Source: Putridiphycobacter sp965367695 (lineage in GTDB: Bacteria; Bacteroidota; Bacteroidia; Flavobacteriales_D; Crocinitomicaceae). From it: a stretch of 33,475 nt of DNA. Under the pieces are notes generated by a model. It was not told the origin of the DNA. It did no database searches and saw only the letters and a list, made by a program, of their open reading frames with translations. Position numbers and translations under genes: made by a program. Below are positions 9,029 to 18,033 of the stretch, piece after piece (position 1 is the first letter of the stretch; each line of letters begins with the position of its first letter). Location of the stretch: NCBI GenBank assembly GCA_965367695.1, contig CBDUKB010000004.1, positions 1-33,475 on the forward strand, written 5' to 3'.

Positions 9029-9969
9029 TTCCGCTCTAATATATAATCAGCAAAATATCCCTTTGAATCAGTTAATTTTTCTTTTAATTCAAAATCCGAA
9101 TCCTGAATAATATTCTTTAATATTTCATCATTGTACTTCCTGGATATTTCTGTTTGAATTTTTTCCCCCGCTTCAAATGTAAAAGACTTATTGAGTGCTT
9201 TAATTTCAACTATTTGCTTTGTTTTGCTTTTTAAAAAACTTTTAGCTATTCCTTCTTCCACAGTGTATTCAGGACAGTGTTCAAATTGTTCGACAACAAA
9301 ATCGGCACCTAATTCTTTATTCATCCTATCCAATAAGTTTAAATTAAATGCCTTGGTGATTCCTTGTTTATCATTATATGCGGGCAAAACTACCTCAACG
9401 GGTTTTACTAAATCCACGCCCAATAACAACTTATCATTTGGTAAGATATTAGCACCTAAAGTCAAAATAAACAACTTTGCTAAATCATCTAACATATTAC
9501 CAATGTTAGAGCCTAAAAACAAAATCACTTTTGGTTTCTTAGTTTTTTTTATACTCGCCAACACTTCAAAATAATCACCTTGCATGGTTTTGACATTTAA
9601 GGCAGGTAATTCCTTATTTAATTTTTCTTTCAGCCCGAGAAGGGCATTTTTAGAAATGTCGACCGGCAAATAATCAAAATTATATTTTTCAGCAAGTAAT
9701 TTTTTAAGTAGTTCTATCGTTTTCGTTCCGTCACCTGCACCTAATTCAATCAGTTCAAAACTTTGGTCTTTTTTTAAGCCTAAAGCCTTGATTAACGCAC
9801 TCGTTTTTTGACTAAATACTTCGAATTCTGCATTGGTCAAATAATATTCCGGCATGTTCATTATTTGCTGAAATAAAGCATCTCCTTTTTTATCGTAAAA
9901 ATATTTAGAGGGCAATGTTTTTGGGGAATTTGACAACCCTTTTAGTACGTCTTTTTTAAATTGTTCCAT
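9025..9969 (-). CDS. egtD: L-histidine N-alpha-methyltransferase-like protein (EgtD family)
   Basis: EgtD methylates histidine three times with S-adenosylmethionine to make hercynine, the first step of ergothioneine synthesis. The 314-residue protein is the normal length. It carries the family opening SKYFYDKKGDALFQQI and MPEYYLTNAE (21-48), the SAM-binding loop IELGAGDG (74-81), VDIS, FLGSNIGN and, near the C-terminus, a TEIS motif whose Glu and Ser correspond to imidazole-contacting positions of mycobacterial EgtD. It starts 4 bases after the egtB stop and overlaps the next gene by 4 bases, so it is the middle gene of a three-gene operon. Family assignment is firm; histidine as substrate is inferred. 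Confidence 0.88.
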   Translation of the reverse strand: MEQFKKDVLKGLSNSPKTLPSKYFYDKKGDALFQQIMNMPEYYLTNAEFEVFSQKTSALIKALGLKKDQSFELIELGAGDGTKTIELLKKLLAEKYNFDYLPVDISKNALLGLKEKLNKELPALNVKTMQGDYFEVLASIKKTKKPKVILFLGSNIGNMLDDLAKLFILTLGANILPNDKLLLGVDLVKPVEVVLPAYNDKQGITKAFNLNLLDRMNKELGADFVVEQFEHCPEYTVEEGIAKSFLKSKTKQIVEIKALNKSFTFEAGEKIQTEISRKYNDEILKNIIQDSDFELKEKLTDSKGYFADYILERK

Positions 9970-9973
9970 TGTG

Positions 9974-11116
9974 TTATTTTACAAGTCGAATTCCAGAGAA
10001 TTGCCATTGATATTTAGGGTGAAAAAAATTTCTATACGTTTTTCTACTATGCCCTACTGATGTGATTGATGAGGCACCTTTTAGTACCATTTGATTCACC
10101 ATAAATTTTCCATTATACTCACCTACTGCTCCAGCAGCAATTGTAAAATTAGGATAAGGTAGATAGGCTGAATTTGTCCACTCCCATCTTTGTCCCCAAT
10201 CAATCTTGTCGGCTGCTACCTCCCATTCAAATTCTGTAGGTAAACGCATTCCTTTCCATGTAGCAAAAGCATTCGCCTCATAAAATGAAACATGCGAGAG
10301 TACCGCGTCACGGTCTACTAATTGAAGACCTGCAAGGGTATAGTAATGCCATTCCCCATTTATTTTATGCCAATATAAAGGCGAATCAATTTTTTGTTCA
10401 TTCACCCATGACCAACCTTCATCTAACCAAAAATTGAAATTCTCATAGCCTGCTGCTTCTATAAATGCTATAAAATCGCCATTGGTAACTAAAAAATTAG
10501 CTATTTCAAAGTCATGAATATAAACTTTGTGTCTTCCTAATTCATTATCGAAGCAAAAGTCCTCATCATTGTGACCAATTTCATAAACACCTTCCTTCAT
10601 ACTTATCCAGTTGGCACTTTTATTATACGTTATTTCTGGTTTAAAATCCTTATGATAGCTTGGAAAGGTAGGATTGTGTCCAAAAGCATATTTGAGGTCT
10701 GTAAGTAATAATTCTTGGTGCTGTTGCTCATGGTTGATACCAATTTCAACCAACTTCATAAGTTCAAATTCTTGATTTGAAGCAAGTAACTTTTTAATCT
10801 CAAAATCAACATGCTTTCTATAAGCCATTATTTCTCCGACCCCAGGTCGTGTAATATTTCCACGATTAGCTCTAATGGTCCTTTCACCTATTGTATTGTA
10901 ATAACTATTAAATAAGAAACTATAATGAACATGAAAAGGTTTGTAATCACTCACAAACCTTTTTAAAATCATTTCCTCAAAAAACCATGTAGTGTGCGCA
11001 ATATGCCACTTAGGTGGACTTGCAAAATCTACAGGTTGGGGAATATAGTCTTCAATTTGCAATGGTGCACAAATTGTTTCTGTTCTCTTTCTTGTTTTTA
11101 AAAATCTATCTATCAT
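9974..11116 (-). CDS. egtB: Ergothioneine-type sulfoxide synthase (EgtB family, DinB plus FGE-sulfatase domains)
   Basis: EgtB is a non-haem iron enzyme that joins a thiol donor (gamma-glutamylcysteine or cysteine) to hercynine using oxygen. The N-terminal DinB-like half has PPKWHIAHTTWFFEEM (35-49) with candidate iron ligand His41, and the HX3HXE motif at 129-135 (His129, His133). TIGERTIRANRG (75-86) is the conserved Arg-rich loop. The C-terminal FGE-sulfatase half has RLPTEFEWEVAA, WEWTNSAY and the closing YQWQFSGIRL. At 380 residues there is no fused methyltransferase, so it is EgtB rather than OvoA. It heads the operon egtB-egtD-racemase homologue. No egtA, egtC or egtE is nearby, so the thiol donor and C-S lyase must be supplied elsewhere or the pathway differs. 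Confidence 0.88.
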   Translation of the reverse strand: MIDRFLKTRKRTETICAPLQIEDYIPQPVDFASPPKWHIAHTTWFFEEMILKRFVSDYKPFHVHYSFLFNSYYNTIGERTIRANRGNITRPGVGEIMAYRKHVDFEIKKLLASNQEFELMKLVEIGINHEQQHQELLLTDLKYAFGHNPTFPSYHKDFKPEITYNKSANWISMKEGVYEIGHNDEDFCFDNELGRHKVYIHDFEIANFLVTNGDFIAFIEAAGYENFNFWLDEGWSWVNEQKIDSPLYWHKINGEWHYYTLAGLQLVDRDAVLSHVSFYEANAFATWKGMRLPTEFEWEVAADKIDWGQRWEWTNSAYLPYPNFTIAAGAVGEYNGKFMVNQMVLKGASSITSVGHSRKTYRNFFHPKYQWQFSGIRLVK

Positions 11117-11197
11117 TAATGCTAGCTCGCTTTATTTATGAGCTAAATTGTTTGTCTGATAAAGATAAAAAAACTTACAAATAATATTCAATTTATA

Positions 11198-11680
11198 TTA
11201 AAAAGTATAACGGATACCTAAGTTTCCTCCATATCTTAGCCCAGAATTAGAACCGTACATGTCCCACATTGGTCGGGTATCAATACTCATTAAAATTGGG
11301 GCTCCCAATTCATTAAAATCAAATTCAATTCCAATTTGTCCACCAACTCCTAATCCAATATAATCTTTATATAAAGAATATCTATCGTTATATAAGCCAA
11401 TTTGTGCACCTGGACCAGCATACCAATTTAAACCACTTGTAATGTTCCATACCCAATGGTAAATTCCAGTAATCCCTAAATGACCATAACTTTTATCTCT
11501 TCTTGATCCAAAATCAAGTTCAAAACGATTAGAGGATCCGATTCCTTTTTGATAAGATATTTCATAACCATATCCGTAATCGCCTCCACCTGATCTCAAA
11601 CCAATGGCGTTTGAATTCACTTGTGCATTTAATCCAAATGTTAAGCCAAGAAATGTGCAAATAATTATTATTTTTTTCAT
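11198..11680 (-). CDS. Small outer-membrane beta-barrel-like protein
   Basis: The 160-residue protein starts with a signal peptide (MKKIIIICTFLGLTFGLNAQ). The mature part is glycine- and tyrosine-rich with alternating strands (GGDYGYGYEISYQKG, GHLGITGIYHWVW, YAGPGAQIGLY, GVGGQIGIEFDF) and ends YGGNLGIRYTF. A terminal Phe after an alternating strand is the usual barrel signature, and the length suits an eight-stranded OmpW/OmpX-like fold. No specific family is recognised. It appears to be a single-gene unit; the 230-base AT-rich gap above it is shared with the divergent gene at 11911. Confidence 0.7.
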   Translation of the reverse strand: MKKIIIICTFLGLTFGLNAQVNSNAIGLRSGGGDYGYGYEISYQKGIGSSNRFELDFGSRRDKSYGHLGITGIYHWVWNITSGLNWYAGPGAQIGLYNDRYSLYKDYIGLGVGGQIGIEFDFNELGAPILMSIDTRPMWDMYGSNSGLRYGGNLGIRYTF

Positions 11681-11910
11681 AAAATTTAATTTGATTAGAA
11701 GTTAACAATTATTGCCAAAAATAGCAAATTAAACTCGATATTATATACAATTTTTTATTATTAAAAATAGCTTTTAAATAGCTGTAACATAGTAGTAAAA
11801 ATAATAAATTATAATACTATAATAATTAAAAAATTGTTAAACTCTTTAAATAGAATCAACTATTGATTTTAAAATACGTCCTTTGTATTAGAAATACTAA
11901 TATTCCAATT

Positions 11911-12855
11911 ATGCTGAAAGCTATTTTAACTTTAACAATATTTATTACTTCAATCATTGTTCTTGGAAATCAAAATGATTTAAATACACCTCAAAAAAGA
12001 TTTTTACACCTCACAGGAGAAATTAAAGACGTTAATAACAACCTATTAGCTGATGTGAAAATTAATAGCGTAATGATTAAAGCTTCGAATCATCAAAGAA
12101 CCGAAGCTGAAACAAATACAGCAGCAGATGGTAAATACAGCATTAAAGTTCAACAATCAGGAAAAATGACAATTGAGTTTACAAAAGCTGGTTATTTACC
12201 CTATATTTTAGCAATCAATATTACCGAAGAAAATTATTTACAATTAAGAATTGACGGCACCCCTTTAAAGCATGAAATTAAATTAAGTAAAAAAAGTACT
12301 TTAATGCCTGTAGATATTTACAATGGAAGCAATATTAATTTCAATCCTACAAGACGGGTATTTGAAGCAACACCATTTAAACGATATTTACAATCGCATC
12401 AAATAAAGTATGGAAAAGGTGCAAAATCTACTGATAAACTTATTAAAAACATTCGCAGCACTATTGAAGATCAGGATATGAAAGCTTTTCTTGCCAATGT
12501 GGCTACTCATGAAGAGGTGAAAAATGTAGTTTCGAATACTACGAACAAGGAAAATCTTGAAAAATGGAGTATATTTTTTAAGGTAAATGAAGCGAATGAA
12601 TTCAAAAATAGATTTGAAAATAACCAAGATGTATTCAACTCAATTGATAGTTTAATTGCCGATAAATACAGCATCAGCACTTTTGATATCAATGAAGCAG
12701 CATCTAAAATAATTGATGAGACCTTTACCCATTTTGTCACTTATACCTTGACATTAAAAAATAAAAAAGGAGACCTCAAAAAGTTTGATTTTTATTTCAT
12801 CAATACCTTGAATGGATGGAAAATACACCGTTTTATTACTGAGAATTATTCCTAA
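11911..12855 (+). CDS. Exported protein with carboxypeptidase-regulatory-like domain
   Basis: The ATG at 11911 opens a signal peptide (MLKAILTLTIFITSIIVLG) and gives 314 residues; a TTG at 11863 in the same frame only adds residues before that signal and is rejected. Residues about 30-125 look like a carboxypeptidase-regulatory/transthyretin-like beta domain: HLTGEIKDVNNNLLADVKI, TAADGKYSIKVQQSGKMTIE, FTKAGYLPYI. The remainder, ending TYTLTLKNKKGDLKKF and NGWKIHRF, has the look of an NTF2/SnoaL-like or small alpha-beta fold, but this is not certain. It sits 80 bases upstream of the orphan gldM on the same strand, so cotranscription is possible. Function unknown. Confidence 0.75.
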   Translation: MLKAILTLTIFITSIIVLGNQNDLNTPQKRFLHLTGEIKDVNNNLLADVKINSVMIKASNHQRTEAETNTAADGKYSIKVQQSGKMTIEFTKAGYLPYILAINITEENYLQLRIDGTPLKHEIKLSKKSTLMPVDIYNGSNINFNPTRRVFEATPFKRYLQSHQIKYGKGAKSTDKLIKNIRSTIEDQDMKAFLANVATHEEVKNVVSNTTNKENLEKWSIFFKVNEANEFKNRFENNQDVFNSIDSLIADKYSISTFDINEAASKIIDETFTHFVTYTLTLKNKKGDLKKFDFYFINTLNGWKIHRFITENYS

Positions 12856-12935
12856 TTCTCTACTTTTATTTATTAGATTCCGTTACTTTTTCATTTTAAT
12901 GAATTGCCTTAGTATAACCAATAAAAACCAAAACT

Positions 12936-14648
12936 ATGGCAGGCGGAAAAGAAACCCCAAGACAAAAAATGATTGGCATGATGTACCTTGTACTCACGGC
13001 CTTATTAGCATTAAATGTATCGAAAGAAGTAATTGCTGCATTTGTAACTATTAATAACAAACTTGGCGCTAGCAGCAAAATCATTCAACTAAAAAGTCAA
13101 GACACGTATAATGGATTCCAACAAAAAAAAGCTGGCATATTAGCGAGCAATGGTAGCTTGATTGAATTCAATCAATGGAACGAAAAAGCAATTGAACTCA
13201 GACAAAAAACAGCATCCATGGTCGATTATATTTTAAGAGAATGTAATCAAATGATAAAGTTAGCTGAAGGCAAGGATTGGATAAAGGAAAAAGACGATAA
13301 TGGATTTATTACTGCATTGAATCCCCTCATTGATATTCAAAACATGGATAATTATGATATTCCAACCCACTATTTTATCGGCTCAAACCCTAAAAAACCC
13401 AATGAAAGAGGACTTAATTTAAGGGCGAAAATTCATGTATTTAGAGACTCTGTTTGCACTTTAATGGCCAATTATACTTACAATAAAAAAACATATTCAT
13501 TTCTTCCTCCAAACTCAATTTCAGGATTAGATCATGCATTAAAATCAGTTAGAAAGGAAGACAGGAACGCAGTTAAACAAGTTTATAAAATGCTGACTAT
13601 TCCTGAAACTTTAAAATCAAATGATGCTGAAAAACAAGATATGCCATGGGCTGCTGTAATGTTCGACCATGCTCCTATTGTTGCTGCCGCTTCAATATTG
13701 AATGCTTTAAAATTAGACATTGAAAATGGAGAAGCACAAGTGGCAGATTACCTTTTAAGAAAAATTGATGGTCCTATTTTTAAATTTAATAAAATTGAAC
13801 CTTTGGCATTTGCCCCTTCAAATTATTTGAATGTGGGAGATTCTGCAAACATTAAAATCATGGTAGCGGCATATGATTCTACCAATATTCAAAAAATACG
13901 GTATGGAATTGACAAGGATACCATAGCAGAAAACTGGAGAGAAACGGAAGGTCCCATTCAAATAAGGGGCACACCAGGGCAACACAAAATTAAAGGTGCT
14001 GTAGGGATTTTAGAACGTGGAATTTTAAAATGGCGCCCGTGGTCTTATGAATACACTGTTGGCCAGCCAATGGGGGTAATATCACAGCCAGACATGCGCG
14101 TTTTGTATCGGGGATATGACAATATTGTTGAGGGAGTCGCCTCTGGATATCCAACTGAAAGTATTAGCATATCTGGAAATGGCTGCTCGATTCGAAAAAC
14201 CGGTAATGGTAAATATATTGTCCAACCAATTTCAGGAAATAGACAAGCCACACTTAACATAACTGCGAGAGATGAAAGTGGAAAAGCTGTCAATTTAGGT
14301 AGCTTCAATTACACCATTCGTCCATTGCCTATTGCGAATGCTTTTTTAGGAAGCATTAAAAGTGGAGATTCACCTAGCCATGGTACAGTGGTTAGCCAAA
14401 GAAGAATTAGTTTAAGGTTTGGACCCGAAGTGAACTTAAAACCTGTAGCCATGACAGTAATAAGTGGTACAGTGAGTGTAGAAGGAGTCAACAAGAAAGG
14501 AAAAGTAAATTCAGGAGGAATGTTAGATGCGGACGCCATTCAAATATTAAGACAGTCTCGGGGAAAAACCGTAACCATCATGCTAAAATACAAAGATTCT
14601 TCTCAACAAATTAAGCGATCACAACCCATCATTTTTAAATCAAGATAA
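12936..14648 (+). CDS. gldM: GldM-family protein (T9SS motor component), orphan copy
   Basis: GldM/PorM spans the inner membrane and periplasm, pairs with GldL to form the proton-driven T9SS and gliding motor, and contacts the GldK/GldN ring. The 570-residue product begins with the hallmark MAGGKETPRQKM, including the conserved Arg9, then a single membrane helix (about 12-32, MIGMMYLVLTALLALNVSKE) and a long periplasmic part (TMPWAAVMFDHAP-like segment near 240, then beta-rich D2-D4 domains). It is somewhat longer than the roughly 510-520 residues usual for GldM. Normally the order is gldK-gldL-gldM-gldN; here neither gldL nor gldN is adjacent, the upstream gene is an unrelated exported protein and the downstream gene faces the other way. 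It is therefore a detached or paralogous gldM. Confidence 0.9.
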   Translation: MAGGKETPRQKMIGMMYLVLTALLALNVSKEVIAAFVTINNKLGASSKIIQLKSQDTYNGFQQKKAGILASNGSLIEFNQWNEKAIELRQKTASMVDYILRECNQMIKLAEGKDWIKEKDDNGFITALNPLIDIQNMDNYDIPTHYFIGSNPKKPNERGLNLRAKIHVFRDSVCTLMANYTYNKKTYSFLPPNSISGLDHALKSVRKEDRNAVKQVYKMLTIPETLKSNDAEKQDMPWAAVMFDHAPIVAAASILNALKLDIENGEAQVADYLLRKIDGPIFKFNKIEPLAFAPSNYLNVGDSANIKIMVAAYDSTNIQKIRYGIDKDTIAENWRETEGPIQIRGTPGQHKIKGAVGILERGILKWRPWSYEYTVGQPMGVISQPDMRVLYRGYDNIVEGVASGYPTESISISGNGCSIRKTGNGKYIVQPISGNRQATLNITARDESGKAVNLGSFNYTIRPLPIANAFLGSIKSGDSPSHGTVVSQRRISLRFGPEVNLKPVAMTVISGTVSVEGVNKKGKVNSGGMLDADAIQILRQSRGKTVTIMLKYKDSSQQIKRSQPIIFKSR

Positions 14649-14654
14649 TCTGAA

Positions 14655-14683
14655 AGGGGTTGTGAACACAGCCCCTAATTTTT
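14655..14683 (+). terminator. Rho-independent terminator after gldM
   Basis: AGGGGTTGT pairs with ACAGCCCCT (9 base pairs including one G-T) around a GAAC loop, followed by TTTTT at 14679-14683. The stem overlaps the last codons of the convergent MFS gene, so it may also act weakly in the other direction. Confidence 0.75.
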
Positions 14684-15943
14684 AATCGAACTTACAGACA
14701 GTTCCCCTGTTTCTTCTTCAATAGTTTTTGCAAGGTCAGACTTACCCCGAACAATGGCAATGATTAAACCAACTAAAGGTAAAAGGGCCATGAAGTAATA
14801 CATATGATAGCCAATCAATCCATAAATGGCAGCGCCTAAAACCGGAAACAAGGCCAAAGCCAAGGAATTAATAGATTCACTAATTCCCATCACCGCTCCT
14901 TGTCTTTCAGGATGTGCATTTTGTGCGATTAATGCGTTAAATGTTGGAAAACAAAGTGAAAGACCCAAGTTGAGGATGTAATAAAATGCCAAATAAAACC
15001 ACAAATTATCGGTGAGTGTAATACTAATCAATCCCAAAACAGATAAACTTAAACCAATTAATAAAGTTCGATATTCACCAAATTTTTTTATGAATTGTTT
15101 AGACATAAATGCCTGGTTGAAGGATAAAAACACCCCGACAAACAACATAAAAAAACCAAGTTCTTTTTCTTTAAAAGAAAACAAATCAATTAAAAACAAA
15201 GCTATGGTCGACATATAAAATGCAATCATTGTGGAGTAAAAAAACTTAATTATAAAAAGTGTTTTTATGATAGGTTTAGGCTGAACTTCCTTGATTTTTC
15301 GAAGCACAAAAAAACTACTCAACAAGGAGTTTTTTCTTTTTGCAGCTCTTTTTTCAATAGGATGAGATTCCTTTAACCAGTAAATGATGGTTAATAAAGT
15401 GATGGTTGAAATGATGATTGCTGTGATGAGTGTACCTTTATATCCTAAGGAGGTAGATGCTGTTAGACCACCAAGACCTGGGCCAACAATCATTCCTATT
15501 CCAGCAATTCCACCTAAGTAACCGAAAATATAAGACTTTTCTCTTGGTGTAGTAATATCTGCAACATAAGCATTGGCAACCGAAGCATTCCCTCCTGTTA
15601 CCCCATCCAATATTCGGGACAAGCCAATAATTAAAAGTGGTACCGCCATGCCTAAAAAAGAGATATTAGGTATAAATAAAGCAAATAAAAACACGAACCA
15701 ACTAAACAAAGTTCCAGCTTGACTGATTGCCAATATAGGCCTTCTTCCTCGTTGATCAGACAATGAACCTAAAAAAGGGGCCCCGATAAATTGTGAGCCT
15801 GAATACAAAGTTAAAAGCAAACCATAAACCCATTTAGGTGCTCCATAACTTTCAACAACAAAAGGAAGCACAGGCATTAAAATACTAAATCCTAACACAT
15901 TAACAAAGGTTAATAGATATGCTGGAATTAGTTTTTTATTCAT
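14675..15943 (-). CDS. MFS transporter, TetA-like drug:proton antiporter family (DHA1)
   Basis: The 422-residue protein has about 12 hydrophobic segments, the normal size for DHA1. Motif A is GSLSDQRGRRP at 59-69 between helices 2 and 3, the helix-4 region reads LSRILDGVTGGNASVANAYV, and helix 5 has the antiporter motif GIAGIGMIVGPGLGGL. This pattern matches the TetA/multidrug-resistance branch of proton-coupled exporters; the substrate cannot be told. A long charged cytoplasmic loop (about 200-220, KRAAKRKNS) separates the two halves. It is a single gene between convergent gldM and the divergent glycosidase gene. A perfect -7 box (TAACTTTG, 15948-15955) ends only 4 bases before the ATG, suggesting an almost leaderless transcript, but no -33 box was seen. 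Confidence 0.88.
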   Translation of the reverse strand: MNKKLIPAYLLTFVNVLGFSILMPVLPFVVESYGAPKWVYGLLLTLYSGSQFIGAPFLGSLSDQRGRRPILAISQAGTLFSWFVFLFALFIPNISFLGMAVPLLIIGLSRILDGVTGGNASVANAYVADITTPREKSYIFGYLGGIAGIGMIVGPGLGGLTASTSLGYKGTLITAIIISTITLLTIIYWLKESHPIEKRAAKRKNSLLSSFFVLRKIKEVQPKPIIKTLFIIKFFYSTMIAFYMSTIALFLIDLFSFKEKELGFFMLFVGVFLSFNQAFMSKQFIKKFGEYRTLLIGLSLSVLGLISITLTDNLWFYLAFYYILNLGLSLCFPTFNALIAQNAHPERQGAVMGISESINSLALALFPVLGAAIYGLIGYHMYYFMALLPLVGLIIAIVRGKSDLAKTIEEETGELSVSSIKN

Positions 15944-16060
15944 CTTGCAAAGTTAATCTTTCTTGGTATTCTATAAACATGTTTTTATTAATTTGAAATA
16001 GGTAAATCAGAAAAATTGTAATATTTTAAGTTTTTTAACGTCTCATATAAAACTGAAAGC

Positions 16061-17056
16061 ATGAATAAGCAATTATTATTTCTTATTTTCCTCTTGAATT
16101 TATCATTTATAAATGCACAAGTTGAAAAAATAAATGGAGTCAGTATCGTGGCCACAAGAGACCATCATGAAGCGGCACATTTTGAACCGATAAAAAAAAT
16201 AAATGCCAACTGGGTGACCGTGATGCCATTTGCATTTATTCGCAAAAATGATCCAACCGTTTTTTATAATGCTAATTTCCAATGGAAGGGTGAAACAGAA
16301 TCGGGAATTGTAGCAAGTATTAAACATGCGCATGCAAACAATTTAAAAGTGATGATTAAACCCCATGTTTGGATGCATCATGGTTGGATAGGAGATTTAA
16401 GCTTTGAATCTGAAGAACATTGGCTCAAGTTTGAAGAATCATACAAAACTTACATTTTAAGTTTTGCTAAAATTGCAGCAGAACAAAACGTAGAAATTTT
16501 TTGTATTGGGGTGGAAATAAAAAAATCTGTGGTTCAAAGAGCAAATTTTTGGAACCATTTAATTAAAGAAATTAAAAAAGTATACACTGGTAAACTAACC
16601 TATGCTGCAAACTGGGATAATTACGAAAACGTAACATTTTGGAAAAAATTAGACTACGTTGGAATAGATGCCTATTTTCCATTATCTGATGCAAAAACAC
16701 CAAGCTTTCAAAATTGCTTTATTGGATGGGAAAGTCATTTTAAAATGATTAAAAACCTAAGTAAAGAAGTAAATAAACCGGTAATTTTTACAGAATTTGG
16801 TTATAGAAATATCGATTATTCAGCAAAAGAACCTTGGGATGAAAAGCAAAATGAAACTTTTAATTCATTGGCTCAAGAAAATGCTTTTCTCGCTATTTTC
16901 GCAAAGTTTTGGGGAGAAACTTGGTTTGCTGGAGGATTTATTTGGAAATGGTTTCCTGAACATACAAATAGTGGGGGCAAGAACAATAACAGGTTTACCC
17001 CACAAAACAAAGCCACGGAAAAAATCATAGCTGATTTTTATGGGAAATTTATGTAA
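16061..17056 (+). CDS. GH113-like glycoside hydrolase, exported
   Basis: A signal peptide (MNKQLLFLIFLLNLSFINAQ) precedes a TIM-barrel enzyme of 331 residues in total. Segments match the GH113 beta-mannanase type: NLKVMIKPHVWMHHGWIGDL, LSFAKIAAEQNVEIFCIGVEI with the putative acid/base Glu152, YVGIDAYFPLSD, and VIFTEFGYR with the putative nucleophile Glu245. The final segment GGFIWKWFPEHTNSGG is typical of the barrel end. The product would cleave a mannose- or glucose-type polysaccharide outside the inner membrane. No SusC/SusD pair or other carbohydrate enzyme is adjacent, so it is not in a normal polysaccharide utilisation locus. Family confidence is good, substrate unknown. Confidence 0.8.
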   Translation: MNKQLLFLIFLLNLSFINAQVEKINGVSIVATRDHHEAAHFEPIKKINANWVTVMPFAFIRKNDPTVFYNANFQWKGETESGIVASIKHAHANNLKVMIKPHVWMHHGWIGDLSFESEEHWLKFEESYKTYILSFAKIAAEQNVEIFCIGVEIKKSVVQRANFWNHLIKEIKKVYTGKLTYAANWDNYENVTFWKKLDYVGIDAYFPLSDAKTPSFQNCFIGWESHFKMIKNLSKEVNKPVIFTEFGYRNIDYSAKEPWDEKQNETFNSLAQENAFLAIFAKFWGETWFAGGFIWKWFPEHTNSGGKNNNRFTPQNKATEKIIADFYGKFM

Positions 17057-17120
17057 TTTTTTCTGTTAATTATTTGTTATACCGATAGTAACTTAACAGT
17101 TTAACCACGATATTAGTGAG

Positions 17121-18017
17121 ATGAAACTTTTTGTTTTTACTTTACTCTTCACATTTTCTAATTTATTTGGTCAAGTAAACTATATCAAATATTATAATTT
17201 TGTCAATGAAGGTGAGTTTCATATGTACGAAGGTAATTATGAGTTAGCGATTAATAATTTTGAAATGGCCTTTGAAATTGTCCCACGTCCAAAAGGAAGG
17301 GATTACTTTTGCATGGCTAAGTGTCAGTCACAAATAGGGGAACTAGAAAAGAGTCTACATTTTTTATTCCTTGCAAAAAAAGCCGGATGTACTAATGAAT
17401 TTATTATAAGTGATTCATTATGGTTTACACACATTTATGAAAGCCATGCATTTAAAGAAATGTTATTAATAAATCACAGTATTGAAGAAGATAGTTTGAC
17501 AAACTTAAAGCTTCAAACCTTGCTTTCAATGGAGGACAGGAAAATGATATTCTATAAATTTCAAAGAGAAAAAGTATCGGACACCTTATCAGAAGCATAT
17601 TTAAAAAATGAAAATGATTATCAAGTTTATTTAGATAAATATGTTAATGCGCTGAGTGATTTTATTTTGACTTGTAATTGGCCCATTTCAAATATAAAAA
17701 GCCGTAATATTAGTTTGTTGTGCCGCTTATATTTAAACTCAGACCTCCCCATTTACGATTCAATCGTCAGTTCCCTTTATAAACAATTGGAATCAGGTTA
17801 TATTACACCTTATGACTTTGCCCTCATTCTTGAGAAAAAGGATCCATCAAACGTACAATATGGATTAGCACTAAATTCAATTCCTAAAAATAAACTAAGT
17901 GAAATACAAGAAAATCGAAAATTAATAGGCCTTAGTACGTATTATTCTGAAGCACCAAATTATAACACTAATTACAAACCCAGCCCCATTATTTCTAATT
18001 TGAGGAAGGAAGAATAA
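17121..18017 (+). CDS. Exported TPR-like protein of unknown function
   Basis: The 298-residue protein has a short signal peptide (MKLFVFTLLFTFSNLFGQ). Residues about 25-110 form two TPR-like helical hairpins (EGEFHMYEGNYELAINNFEMA and SQIGELEKSLHFLFLAKKAG). The remainder is helical, with no motif I recognise. It follows the glycosidase by 64 bases on the same strand and ends 16 bases before the stop of the convergent TonB-dependent receptor. Proteins of this type are common in marine flavobacteria but have no assigned role. Confidence 0.7.
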   Translation: MKLFVFTLLFTFSNLFGQVNYIKYYNFVNEGEFHMYEGNYELAINNFEMAFEIVPRPKGRDYFCMAKCQSQIGELEKSLHFLFLAKKAGCTNEFIISDSLWFTHIYESHAFKEMLLINHSIEEDSLTNLKLQTLLSMEDRKMIFYKFQREKVSDTLSEAYLKNENDYQVYLDKYVNALSDFILTCNWPISNIKSRNISLLCRLYLNSDLPIYDSIVSSLYKQLESGYITPYDFALILEKKDPSNVQYGLALNSIPKNKLSEIQENRKLIGLSTYYSEAPNYNTNYKPSPIISNLRKEE

Positions 18018-18033
18018 TTCATTTTGGTTTTTT

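Noticed and set aside
9191..9574. Plus-strand frame of 127 codons
   Set aside because: It is antisense to egtD, which has strong family motifs.
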